Shown here in pieces: positions 23,878-31,681 of a stretch of DNA of 44,245 bases. The first letter of the stretch is position 1; each line of letters opens with the position of its first letter. Made by a program: the position numbers and the translations under genes. The DNA comes from Calditrichota bacterium. GTDB lineage: Bacteria; Electryoneota; B3-LCP. Under the pieces are notes generated by a model. The model worked only from the letters and a program-made list of their open reading frames with translations. It was not told where the DNA came from and ran no database searches. Location: NCBI GenBank assembly GCA_020051775.1, contig JAGVQJ010000067.1:1-44245 (forward strand). Direction: 5' to 3'.

Positions 23878-25197
23878 ATGAACCACCCCGCGATCTTGCC
23901 CCTCGATCCCCAAACCCAAAGTCAGGCTACTGATCCGCACGCTTACCGGATGATTCTGGACGCCGCCTCGATTGGCGCGCTGATGCTCTCTCTGGATGCA
24001 ACCATGGTAACGCTGGCGTTGCCGTCCATCATGAACGACTTGCACGCCAACATGTGGCAGATGATCTGCGTGGTCGGGGCGAATGTCCTGGCCGCTAAGA
24101 TTATGCCAATAACTTTAAGGCGCCTGACGAATACCCTGGGACGGGTGCGAATGTACCATGCCGGGACGACGCTGTTCATCCTCGGGTCGGCGCTCTGCGG
24201 CATGGCGACAACACCCCTGGATCTGATTATATTCCGACTGGTGCAGTGCAGTGGATTGGCATTGGCTCTGCTGAACGGCTTCACTCTCATTATGGAGGCT
24301 ATTCCGACATTCCACCCAAACCGAACCAGGGGGTTGTTCACTCTTACCTGGGCAATGGTTGGAATTGTGGGGCTGGTGCTGGCGGGTTTGTTTCTCTCGC
24401 TTGCGAATTGGCGCTGGCTTTTTTTCCTCAATGTGCCATTGGGGTCGGCGGCGGTGATTTGGGGTTATCTAACCCTTAAGGAATCTCCCGTTCACACCCT
24501 GAATCAGAAATTTGACCCCAGAGGCGTTGTGCGGTTCAATTGGGAATTGGTAAAGTTTCGAGCCTACAGATTTTCGGCTCTGGCGGCGATGTTGCAAGCG
24601 GCGGCAACATTTTCGGTTCCATTTTTACTCATAATCTATCTACTGACAATTCGCGGATATGATCCGTTGTCCGCCGCTCTGACGATTATCCCACTACCAT
24701 TTTTGAGTGTAGTGGCAGCTCCCCTGGCCAATTGGATGTCCCGCCATGGGGAGGCGCGGATTCCTGCTGCTGCCGGGTTAATTCTTCAGGCGTCGGGATT
24801 AGTCTGGATGGCTCAGTTGACGCCAGAATCGTTTTATATTTACATCATTTTTGGATTAGGTTTGATGGGTGTGGGAGTGGCGCTGTTTTTCTCGCCGAAT
24901 CTCGGTGCGGCTATGGCCGCGGTGCCCTCTCATCTTCGGAGTGGAGCGGCGGCGAGCTTGACGACTTTCCGGCTGATCGGCATGTTGGCCAGTTTCATTC
25001 TAGCCATGGCGGTGGTCTCTTCATCGCTGCACCGGCCAATCACCGCCGCACTTTTCGCTTCCCACGTCACCACGATGAGTCCAATCTTGGCCGAAGCGTT
25101 TACCGAAGGGATGCACAAGCTCTTTTATGTTTCCATGGGCTTGTGCCTGCTGGCGGCCGGACTTACTTTTGTGAAAGACCGGACGAAAATAATTTAG
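23878..25197 (+). CDS. MFS transporter (DHA2/EmrB-QacA-like)
   Basis: A 439-residue membrane protein with about twelve or more helices. The opening SLDATMVTLALPSIMNDL is a hallmark of DHA2 drug:H+ antiporters, and NWRWLFFLNVPLGSAAVIWG matches the conserved sixth-helix motif of the same family. The usual loop 2-3 motif A (G-x-x-x-D-R-x-G-R) is eroded here (LRRLTNTLGRVRM). Substrates are unpredictable. It is directly downstream of transketolase; co-transcription is possible. Confidence 0.85.
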   Translation: MNHPAILPLDPQTQSQATDPHAYRMILDAASIGALMLSLDATMVTLALPSIMNDLHANMWQMICVVGANVLAAKIMPITLRRLTNTLGRVRMYHAGTTLFILGSALCGMATTPLDLIIFRLVQCSGLALALLNGFTLIMEAIPTFHPNRTRGLFTLTWAMVGIVGLVLAGLFLSLANWRWLFFLNVPLGSAAVIWGYLTLKESPVHTLNQKFDPRGVVRFNWELVKFRAYRFSALAAMLQAAATFSVPFLLIIYLLTIRGYDPLSAALTIIPLPFLSVVAAPLANWMSRHGEARIPAAAGLILQASGLVWMAQLTPESFYIYIIFGLGLMGVGVALFFSPNLGAAMAAVPSHLRSGAAASLTTFRLIGMLASFILAMAVVSSSLHRPITAALFASHVTTMSPILAEAFTEGMHKLFYVSMGLCLLAAGLTFVKDRTKII

Positions 25198-25279
25198 TGA
25201 TTTCCCCACTCAGACGGATAATTTGCGTATTAATTATCTGCGAAATAATCGTTACTTATTGTTATATGGGAAACTACTT

Positions 25280-26644
25280 ATGACTGAAGTTGACAAACTG
25301 GCCGCCTTCTCGTCCCAGACCCGGTATGAAGATCTATCCGAAAATGCGCGTCAGCAGGTCAAGATGCGCATCCTGGATTCGCTGGGGTGCGCCCTGGGAG
25401 CTTTAGAAGGCGAACCCATTAGAATGATCCGCGAGCAGATACAGGACTTCGGCGGGTCCGGCAGATGTTCATTGATCGGAGGGGGGAACAACGCTCCCGA
25501 CCGCGCGGCTCTGTACAATAGCGCTCTGGTGCGCTATCTGGATTACAACGACAGCTACTTGGCCAAAGGCGAAACTTGCCACCCGAGCGACAACCTTGGA
25601 GCCGTGCTGGCTGCTGCCGAATACGCCGGACGCACTGGCCGCGACCTGATGACCGCCTTCGCAGTGGCTTATCAGGTGCAGTGTCGCCTGAGCGATTTGG
25701 CGCCGGTACGCGCTAAAGGTTTCGATCACACCACGCAGGGATCGTTTGCAGTGGCGGCAGGAGTGTCCCGAGCCCTGGGTCTGGATGCAACCAAAACCGC
25801 CAACGCTCTGGCCATTTGCGGTACTGCCTTCAATGCGCTGCGCGTGACTCGCACAGGCGCCCTTTCAAACTGGAAAGGGCTGGCCTATCCCAACACCGCC
25901 TTTGCCTGCGTGCATGGGACTTTTCTGGCGATGCGCGGCATCACCGGCCCGCCGGAAGTCTTCGAAGGCAACAAGGGCTTCAAGGAAGCCATTTCCGGGC
26001 CGTTCGACATTGATTGGTCAAGGGAGGATTTGGAACGGATTACCCGCACCATCATCAAGCAATACAACGCCGAGATTCATTCTCAATCTGCGCTGGAGGG
26101 CATCCTGGAACTCAAAGCCGAACAGCCTTTCAGCGGCAAGGACGTGCAACGCATAGATCTGGAAATTTTTGAGGTGGCTTATAACATCATCGGCGGAGGC
26201 GAGGAGGGAGAGAAATACACGGTGCGCACCAAGGAAGAGGCAGACCACAGCATCCAGTACATGATCGCTGCGGCCATTCTGGACGGCAACGTTCTGCCGC
26301 CGCAGTACCTGCCCGAACGCATCGTGCGGGAGGATATTCAGACTTTACTGCGTAAAATACAGGTGCGCCCCAACGAGGATTACTCGCGGCGTTTCCCGAA
26401 TGAGATGCCCTGCAAGTTGACCGTGACATTGAGAGACGGACGTACCCTAATCAAGGAAAAGCGGGATTATGAGGGCTTCATCACTCACCCCATGAGCTGG
26501 GAGACGGTGGCACAGAAGTTCGAACGGCTTGCAACGCCATTCACCAGCGCTGAAACTCGTCGGGCGGTTATTCAGACGGTCATGCGCCTGGAGGAGGTTT
26601 CGGTCAGTGATCTAACCAGCTTGCTGGTGAAGGTAAAAGTTTAA
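25280..26644 (+). CDS. MmgE/PrpD family protein
   Basis: The MmgE/PrpD fold includes 2-methylcitrate dehydratase, cis-aconitate decarboxylase and related lyases; which applies here cannot be told. The 454-residue protein shows the family's DSLGCALGA segment, YLDYNDSYLAKGETCHPSDN (D-x-N-D and H-P-S-D) and later GFDHTTQGSFAVAAG. No methylcitrate-cycle genes (prpB, prpC) accompany it. Start ATG 25280 is chosen because the conserved N terminus (TEVDKLAAFSSQTRYEDLS) begins there; the extension from 25223 is unconserved. It heads a run of same-strand metabolic genes. Confidence 0.85.
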   Translation: MTEVDKLAAFSSQTRYEDLSENARQQVKMRILDSLGCALGALEGEPIRMIREQIQDFGGSGRCSLIGGGNNAPDRAALYNSALVRYLDYNDSYLAKGETCHPSDNLGAVLAAAEYAGRTGRDLMTAFAVAYQVQCRLSDLAPVRAKGFDHTTQGSFAVAAGVSRALGLDATKTANALAICGTAFNALRVTRTGALSNWKGLAYPNTAFACVHGTFLAMRGITGPPEVFEGNKGFKEAISGPFDIDWSREDLERITRTIIKQYNAEIHSQSALEGILELKAEQPFSGKDVQRIDLEIFEVAYNIIGGGEEGEKYTVRTKEEADHSIQYMIAAAILDGNVLPPQYLPERIVREDIQTLLRKIQVRPNEDYSRRFPNEMPCKLTVTLRDGRTLIKEKRDYEGFITHPMSWETVAQKFERLATPFTSAETRRAVIQTVMRLEEVSVSDLTSLLVKVKV

Positions 26645-26691
26645 CCTATATTAAGTGGAAGAACCAACAGTCATATTTAAGGAGACGAAAA

Positions 26692-27102
26692 ATGAAACCA
26701 ACATTGACACCTTATTTGATTTTCGACGGGCATACCGCCGAAGCCATGAAGTTCTACCAAGCCATTCTCGGCGGCGAGCTTCTCATGCAATCGTATGGTG
26801 AATCTGGCATGGCCAAAACACCCCAGCAACAAGATAGAATCATCCATGCGGCTTTAAAAAACGATCTGCTTTCTTTCATGGCCAGCGACTCCAATCCCGA
26901 ACAGCCGGTGACATTCGGCAACAATCTCCACATGAGCATTGTGGGTACGGATCAAGAGATACTCACCGGATTTTTCAATAAACTTGCCCAAGGCGGCAAG
27001 GTAATCATGCCCCTCGACAAACAATTCTGGGGCGACATTTTCGGCATGACGATTGACAAATTCGGGGTTCACTGGATGATCAACATTTCATCTCAAACGT
27101 AA
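26692..27102 (+). CDS. PhnB-like VOC (glyoxalase-fold) protein
   Basis: A 136-residue vicinal-oxygen-chelate-fold protein: LTPYLIFDGHTAEAMKFYQA at the start, then ILGGELLMQSYGESGM, and the closing KFGVHWMINIS. This is the PhnB/DUF1428-like branch of the glyoxalase superfamily, whose members often lack a defined substrate. It has a strong AAGGAG ribosome-binding site (about 26680-26685). The gene is 47 bp after MmgE/PrpD and 18 bp before the phosphosulfolactate-synthase-like gene. Confidence 0.85.
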   Translation: MKPTLTPYLIFDGHTAEAMKFYQAILGGELLMQSYGESGMAKTPQQQDRIIHAALKNDLLSFMASDSNPEQPVTFGNNLHMSIVGTDQEILTGFFNKLAQGGKVIMPLDKQFWGDIFGMTIDKFGVHWMINISSQT

Positions 27103-27120
27103 ATCACTGGAGGTTTTATA

Positions 27121-27966
27121 ATGGCGCAAAAAATACGAGGATCGCAACCCGAGAGGGCCTTCTCATTTCTTAAAGTCAACGAACGCATGGGCAAACCCCG
27201 CACTCGGGGCATCACCGAAATCCGCGGACCCTACTACACGCCTATGGGGCGCCGGTATCTGGAGGACGTTCTGGAGACTATGGGCGTTTATGTAGATTCA
27301 CTGAAATATGCCGGCGGATCTTTTAGCCTCATGCCGCGCGATAAAATAAAAGAGCTGAACCAATTAGCTCACGATCACAACGTCCTGGTGTCCACAGGCG
27401 GGTTCATCGAATACGTGCTGACGCAAGGACGCGAGGCGGTGGACAAGTACATCCAGGAATGCAAGGCGTTGGGATTCGATATTGTGGAACTATCCAGCGG
27501 TTTCATCACCATCCCCACTGACGACTGGTTGCGGCTGGTGGAGAAGGTGCAGAAAGCGGGCTTGAAACCCAAACCGGAAGTGGGCATACAATTCGGAGCG
27601 GGAGGGGCCACTTCGGCGGAGGAGTTGAAAGCCGAGGGCACTCGCGACCCGCAGGCGGCCATCGCTCAGGCCAAGCGCTTTATTGACGCTGGAGCCTATA
27701 TGATCATGATCGAATCCGAAGGCATCACCGAAAATGTGGAACCGTGGCGCACCGACGTGCCCGCCAAGATTGTGCAGTCCCTGGGGTTGGAAAAGGTCAT
27801 GTTCGAGGCCGCCGATCCGGAGGTATTCGCCTGGTACATCAAGAACTATGGCCCCGAAGTCAACCTGTTCGTGGATCACAGCCAGATCGTACAATTGGAA
27901 TGCCTGCGTTCGGGCATCTGGGGCACCAAGAGCCTATGGGGGCGGGTGGTAACGTATAAAGGGTAA
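27121..27966 (+). CDS. Phosphosulfolactate synthase (ComA)-family protein
   Basis: A 281-residue TIM-barrel protein of the ComA family. Archaeal ComA joins sulfite to phosphoenolpyruvate in coenzyme M synthesis; plant (HSA32) and bacterial homologues have other or unknown roles. Visible family motifs are TEIRGPYYTPMG, DSLKYAGGSFSLMP, STGGFIEYVLTQG, FDIVELSSGFITIP and IESEGITENVEPWRTD. No comB/comC genes are beside it, so a coenzyme M pathway is not indicated. It is co-directional with the pterin genes, which begin 48 bp downstream. Confidence 0.85.
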   Translation: MAQKIRGSQPERAFSFLKVNERMGKPRTRGITEIRGPYYTPMGRRYLEDVLETMGVYVDSLKYAGGSFSLMPRDKIKELNQLAHDHNVLVSTGGFIEYVLTQGREAVDKYIQECKALGFDIVELSSGFITIPTDDWLRLVEKVQKAGLKPKPEVGIQFGAGGATSAEELKAEGTRDPQAAIAQAKRFIDAGAYMIMIESEGITENVEPWRTDVPAKIVQSLGLEKVMFEAADPEVFAWYIKNYGPEVNLFVDHSQIVQLECLRSGIWGTKSLWGRVVTYKG

Positions 27967-28014
27967 GACGAGGATAGTCAGATTTTGCAGTATGAGAAAT
28001 TCGAGGCATTAATC

Positions 28015-28359
28015 ATGAAATTAGCAGAACGACATTGTGAACCCTGCACCGCGGGTGGTAAGCCACTGTCGCAGGCAGAATCTCTGGAATTAATTCGCCA
28101 GACGTCGGGCTGGGTCTTAAAGGAAAATCAGATCGAACGCGAATTCAAGTTCAAAAACTTCCGCCAGGCGATGGATTTTGTCAACGAAGTCGCGGATATA
28201 GCCGAAGAACAGGGACATCATCCGGACATCTACATCTATTATAATCGGGTGCGGATGACTCTGTCCACGCACAAGATCGGCGGATTGTCCCACAACGATT
28301 TCATCCTGGCGGCAAAGATTGACGAGCAGGTGGGTGCGCCGCAACCTGCAACCCTTTAG
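28015..28359 (+). CDS. phhB: Pterin-4a-carbinolamine dehydratase (PCD/DCoH)
   Basis: PCD regenerates dihydropterin after aromatic amino-acid hydroxylation; in bacteria lacking that pathway it may have other pterin roles. The 114-residue protein has the diagnostic EEQGHHPDIYIYYNRVRMTL (active-site H-H-P at about 68-70) and STHKIGGLSHNDF. ATG 28015 with GAGG upstream gives the usual N terminus (MKLAERHCEPC); the TTG at 27985 is less likely. It begins a compact pterin operon with FolM-, FolB-, FolK- and FolE-like genes; no phenylalanine hydroxylase is in the window. Confidence 0.92.
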   Translation: MKLAERHCEPCTAGGKPLSQAESLELIRQTSGWVLKENQIEREFKFKNFRQAMDFVNEVADIAEEQGHHPDIYIYYNRVRMTLSTHKIGGLSHNDFILAAKIDEQVGAPQPATL

Positions 28360-28370
28360 AGAGGTAATTA

Positions 28371-29129
28371 ATGCCCGAGACCCGTTTGCAAGGGCAAACG
28401 GCCCTGGTGACGGGAGCCGCACAACGTGTGGGCCGAGAAATCGCTCTGACCCTGGCGCGTGAAGGCGTCAATATCGTGATTCATTACCGCAGTTCCAAGG
28501 ACGAGGCGGAGTCGCTGGAACGCGAGTTGAAAGAAACAGGGGTGAATTCGTGGCTGGTTCAGGCTGATTTTGAGCGGAGTTTGGAGTATGAAAATCTGAT
28601 CAACCGGACTGTCGAAGTGGCCGGATCGCTAAACATGCTGGTCAACAATGCCTCTGTTTTTCCCTCTGATACTCTGAAGAGTCTGTCACGGCAGAATCTG
28701 GTTCAAAGCCTGGAATTGAATGCCTGGGCGCCGTTTTCCCTGTGCCGTCAGTTTGCTACAGCGGTGGGCAGAGGGAAGATCGTCAATCTTTTGGACACTC
28801 GCGTCAACAGTTACGACTGGACGCATGTGAGCTACATCTTAAGCAAACACGTTCTTTCCGAATTTACCCGGATGATGGCAGTGGAATATGCGCCGGATAT
28901 CACCGTCAACGGCGTATCGCCAGGTTTGATCCTACCGCCGCCGGGCAAGGATAGGAGCTACCTCAAGCGCCTGGAGCACACTGTGCCGTTGAAACGCCAC
29001 GGCAATCCCAATGACGTTGCCCAGGCCGTTCTCTTCCTGCTGAAATCAGATTTTCTGACCGGTACGATCATCGCAGTTGACGGTGGTCGTCACCTGATGG
29101 AGTATGCCCTTGGACCGCATCCTGATTAG
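28371..29129 (+). CDS. folM: FolM-like SDR (dihydromonapterin / pteridine reductase)
   Basis: A 252-residue short-chain dehydrogenase. Its cofactor motif is TGAAQRVGREIA (TGxxxRxG, residues 14-21), the form used by pteridine reductases and FolM, rather than the usual TGxxxGIG. Active-site Tyr155-x-x-x-Lys159 lies in VSYILSKHV; VNNASVFPSD is also FolM-like. FolM reduces dihydromonapterin (and weakly dihydrofolate). Location between PCD and FolB supports a pterin role. It overlaps folB by 26 bp, so expression is coupled. Confidence 0.82.
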   Translation: MPETRLQGQTALVTGAAQRVGREIALTLAREGVNIVIHYRSSKDEAESLERELKETGVNSWLVQADFERSLEYENLINRTVEVAGSLNMLVNNASVFPSDTLKSLSRQNLVQSLELNAWAPFSLCRQFATAVGRGKIVNLLDTRVNSYDWTHVSYILSKHVLSEFTRMMAVEYAPDITVNGVSPGLILPPPGKDRSYLKRLEHTVPLKRHGNPNDVAQAVLFLLKSDFLTGTIIAVDGGRHLMEYALGPHPD

Positions 29130-29466
29130 CGATTTGACGACGAGCTGCATTATCGGCATCAATGAAGCAGAGCGCCACACAAAGCAGGAAGTCGTCATCA
29201 ATCTGACCGTCTGGGCTGACTTAGGTCGCGCAGCGCAAAGCGATCGTTTCGAGGATACGTTAGACTACCGGGCTATCAAGAAACGCATCCTCGCGCTGGT
29301 GGAAGGCTCGCAATTTTTTCTTCTGGAAGCGCTCGCCGAGGCCATTGCCAAGGTCTGTCTCGAACACCCCCTGGCGGAACAGGTTCAGGTTCGGGTGGAC
29401 AAGCCCTTGGCGTTGCGCCATGCCCGCAGCGTGGCGGTGGAGATCAACCGATCACGCCGGGATTAA
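29104..29466 (+). CDS. folB: Dihydroneopterin aldolase (FolB; FolX epimerase possible)
   Basis: FolB splits dihydroneopterin to hydroxymethyl-dihydropterin and glycolaldehyde in folate synthesis. The 120-residue protein shows CIIGINEAERHTKQEVVINL, DTLDYRAIKK and LLEALAEAIA, and the C-terminal catalytic lysine motif VRVDKPLALRHARSVAVEI. The related FolX (epimerase) has the same fold and cannot be excluded by sequence alone. It starts inside the 3' end of folM and is followed 3 bp later by folK. Confidence 0.88.
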   Translation: MPLDRILISDLTTSCIIGINEAERHTKQEVVINLTVWADLGRAAQSDRFEDTLDYRAIKKRILALVEGSQFFLLEALAEAIAKVCLEHPLAEQVQVRVDKPLALRHARSVAVEINRSRRD

Positions 29467-29469
29467 TCC

Positions 29470-30000
29470 ATGCCACAAGCCTTTATCGCGCTGGGGTCGA
29501 ACATGGACCCCGAACGAAATCTCGAATTAGCTCTGCAACGGTTGGCGCAGCGAGAGCGATTGCTGGCGATTTCCACGGTATGGCGAACGCCGCCGCTGGA
29601 TCGCCCGGAACAGAGCGATTATTTAAACTGCGTCGCACTGATTGAGACCTCACTACCACCCTTGGATTTAAAATTCGGGGTTTTGCGGGAAATCGAAGCA
29701 GAGCTGGGTCGAGTGCGCAGCGAAGATAAATGTGCCTCGCGCACGATAGATCTGGATCTGATAGGCTACGACGACCTTCAAGTTGAATCCGAAGAATTGG
29801 TTTTACCTGATCCGGATATTCGACAACGGCCCTTTCTGGCGGCAGGGCTTTTAGAACTGGCGCCGGAACTGAGACTGTCGGGTTGGCATGTGAGCATTGC
29901 TCAGGTGGCGGCGGTTCTGCCTCGCGGCCAGATGGCGCCTCTTGGAACATTCACCAGGAATTTGAGGGAGAAGATCTTCCATGAATCACGATCGGATTGA
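29470..30000 (+). CDS. folK: HPPK (hydroxymethyl-dihydropterin pyrophosphokinase)
   Basis: FolK transfers pyrophosphate from ATP to hydroxymethyl-dihydropterin, the step after FolB. The 176-residue protein has the N-terminal [14 protein letters not shown], the middle [19 protein letters not shown], and the metal-binding [13 protein letters not shown] (R-x-I-D-x-D). All key residues are present. It overlaps folE by 20 bp at its 3' end. Confidence 0.94.
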   Translation: MPQAFIALGSNMDPERNLELALQRLAQRERLLAISTVWRTPPLDRPEQSDYLNCVALIETSLPPLDLKFGVLREIEAELGRVRSEDKCASRTIDLDLIGYDDLQVESEELVLPDPDIRQRPFLAAGLLELAPELRLSGWHVSIAQVAAVLPRGQMAPLGTFTRNLREKIFHESRSD

Positions 30001-30547
30001 GCAGTTAGTCACGGAGCTCTTAGTGGAGCTCGGCGAGGATCCGCAACGCGAGGGGTTGTTGAAGACTCCGCATCGGATTGCAGCTTCGATGGAATTCCTG
30101 ACTTCAGGATACCGCGCCGATCCCAAGAAGCTGATCAATGGCGCGGTTTTCACCCAGGAAACCAGCAGTCTGGTCATCGTCAAAGATATCGAAATTTACA
30201 GCCTGTGCGAACATCACATGCTGCCTTTTTTCGGGAAATGCCATGTTGGCTACATCCCCGACGGTAAGGTGTTCGGCGTCAGTAAGCTGGCGCGGCTGGT
30301 GGATATGTACGCTCGCCGCCTGCAGATCCAGGAACGGTTGACAGAACAGATTGCCTATATTATCCGGGATTCAATCGGCGCCAAAGGCGTAGGAGTCATT
30401 ATTGAAGCACAACACTTGTGCATGATGATGCGCGGTGTCGAGAAACAGAATTCCACGCTCTTGACGTCTTCCCTCTTGGGAAGTTTGCACGACTCACAAG
30501 CGACTCGGCAAGAGTTCTTGTCTTTGATCGGAAGGGGCAATAAATAG
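29981..30547 (+). CDS. folE: GTP cyclohydrolase I
   Basis: FolE converts GTP to dihydroneopterin triphosphate, the first step of folate and pterin synthesis. The zinc ligands are present: Cys76 and the His pair in [11 protein letters not shown], and Cys147 in [15 protein letters not shown]. The 188-residue length is normal. The gene order places the first pathway enzyme last in the operon (PCD-folM-folB-folK-folE). folP, folC and folA are not in the window; the FolM-like reductase might partly replace FolA, which is inference. Confidence 0.95.
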   Translation: MNHDRIEQLVTELLVELGEDPQREGLLKTPHRIAASMEFLTSGYRADPKKLINGAVFTQETSSLVIVKDIEIYSLCEHHMLPFFGKCHVGYIPDGKVFGVSKLARLVDMYARRLQIQERLTEQIAYIIRDSIGAKGVGVIIEAQHLCMMMRGVEKQNSTLLTSSLLGSLHDSQATRQEFLSLIGRGNK

Positions 30548-30590
30548 GGCTGCGAACAGAGGATACAACGGTTGATCTGGAGGTCAGGCG

Positions 30591-31124
30591 ATGAGCAGCG
30601 CATACTTTGTGAGGGTGATGGGGCTGGTGATTCTGGCAGCATGGCTGGCGGGATGCGCCTATCCTATCTCCAACGAATTGCAGCGCGAGGCTTCGCCGAA
30701 GCTGCCTTTTCCGCTGGTGAAACAAGCACCAAACGACTACTTGGGAGCCACAGTAATCTGGGGCGGATTTATCCTTAACACGGTCAATTACCAGGATTCC
30801 ACGGACTTGATCATCCTGGAGACGCAATTGGATTACACTCAGGAGCCGACTGCGGCGCGGCATTCGCGAGGCCGGTTCATCATCCGCAGCCGCAATTTTT
30901 TGGATCCTGAAATCTATAAACCCGGCTTGAGAGTCACAGTAGCAGGAAAGATCCTGGGAAGCCAATCCGAACCCTTGGATCAGGGGCAGTACACCTACCC
31001 GATCCTCTCAGTCAAACAACTCTATTTATGGCGAGCACAACGAGATCGGGTCAATCGCCATCCCTATTATAACAACTGGCCGGGCTTTAACTGGTGGGGG
31101 CCGCCTCCTCCGCCGAGATGGTGA
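30591..31124 (+). CDS. Slp-family outer-membrane lipoprotein
   Basis: A 177-residue lipoprotein: signal peptide with lipobox LAGC (Cys about 22), then the Slp domain. Typical segments are LGATVIWGGFILNTVNYQDS, GRFIIRSRNFLDPEIYKPG and VTVAGKILGSQSEPLDQGQY. In E. coli Slp is starvation- and acid-inducible and sits in the outer membrane. The C-terminal Pro/Trp-rich tail (GFNWWGPPPPPRW) is unusual for the family. It closes the + strand gene run; the next gene is convergent. Confidence 0.88.
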   Translation: MSSAYFVRVMGLVILAAWLAGCAYPISNELQREASPKLPFPLVKQAPNDYLGATVIWGGFILNTVNYQDSTDLIILETQLDYTQEPTAARHSRGRFIIRSRNFLDPEIYKPGLRVTVAGKILGSQSEPLDQGQYTYPILSVKQLYLWRAQRDRVNRHPYYNNWPGFNWWGPPPPPRW

Positions 31125-31139
31125 CCTTAGAAGGACTCA

Positions 31140-31613
31140 TTAGCGCCGGACAATCTCGAGTACGCGATTGATTCTTTCCCCGGTGTTTTTCGGCAACTCG
31201 GGGATATCGTTGAAATCTCCGCGCAACACCTTAAGGGCATAACGCTCTTCGTCAATCTCTGCTTTCGTGCGAAGCTTCAACCGCCGCAACAGATTCATGG
31301 GCGGATTCCAGCCAGTGATGGCGGCTTGCAGCAGGAAGCCGGCTGCGACCAAGGCCGGAATAACCAGAAAGCGACGCCGCAAAAGGCTCATGGCGATCCA
31401 GAACAAGATCGCGCCGGAAGCTCCGGCTTGTGCCACTCTCTCTAAACTCCACTCCCTGTCCAAATCTTGCAGACGGCGGGAGATTTCTTCCGAATCGGCG
31501 CTGGCATAACAACTCAACTGCCGGCGCAAATTTCTGCGAATTTCCTCGCTGACCTCGCCGTTGGTGCGCCCGCGAACGTTCTCCCCAACCGTCGAAAATG
31601 TTGACGCGCTCAT
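31140..31613 (-). CDS. DUF2892-like membrane protein
   Basis: A 157-residue protein with a helical N-terminal half (about 1-60), two close hydrophobic segments (ASGAILFWIAMSLL and FLVIPALVAAGFLLQAAI, about 65-103) and a conserved tail NPPMNLLRRLKLRTKAEID followed by ERYALKVLRGDF. Proteins with this W(N/C)PP...LRR layout are usually labelled DUF2892 and have no known function. A GAGG ribosome-binding site precedes the ATG at 31613. It is convergent with slp, 15 bp away, and tandem with the Rieske-FAD gene upstream. Confidence 0.68.
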   Translation of the reverse strand: MSASTFSTVGENVRGRTNGEVSEEIRRNLRRQLSCYASADSEEISRRLQDLDREWSLERVAQAGASGAILFWIAMSLLRRRFLVIPALVAAGFLLQAAITGWNPPMNLLRRLKLRTKAEIDEERYALKVLRGDFNDIPELPKNTGERINRVLEIVRR

Positions 31614-31681
31614 TTCAACCTCACTAATGTAATCGAATAGATGGTATGATTCATACAGCCAACGTTTTGTAATTACATATT

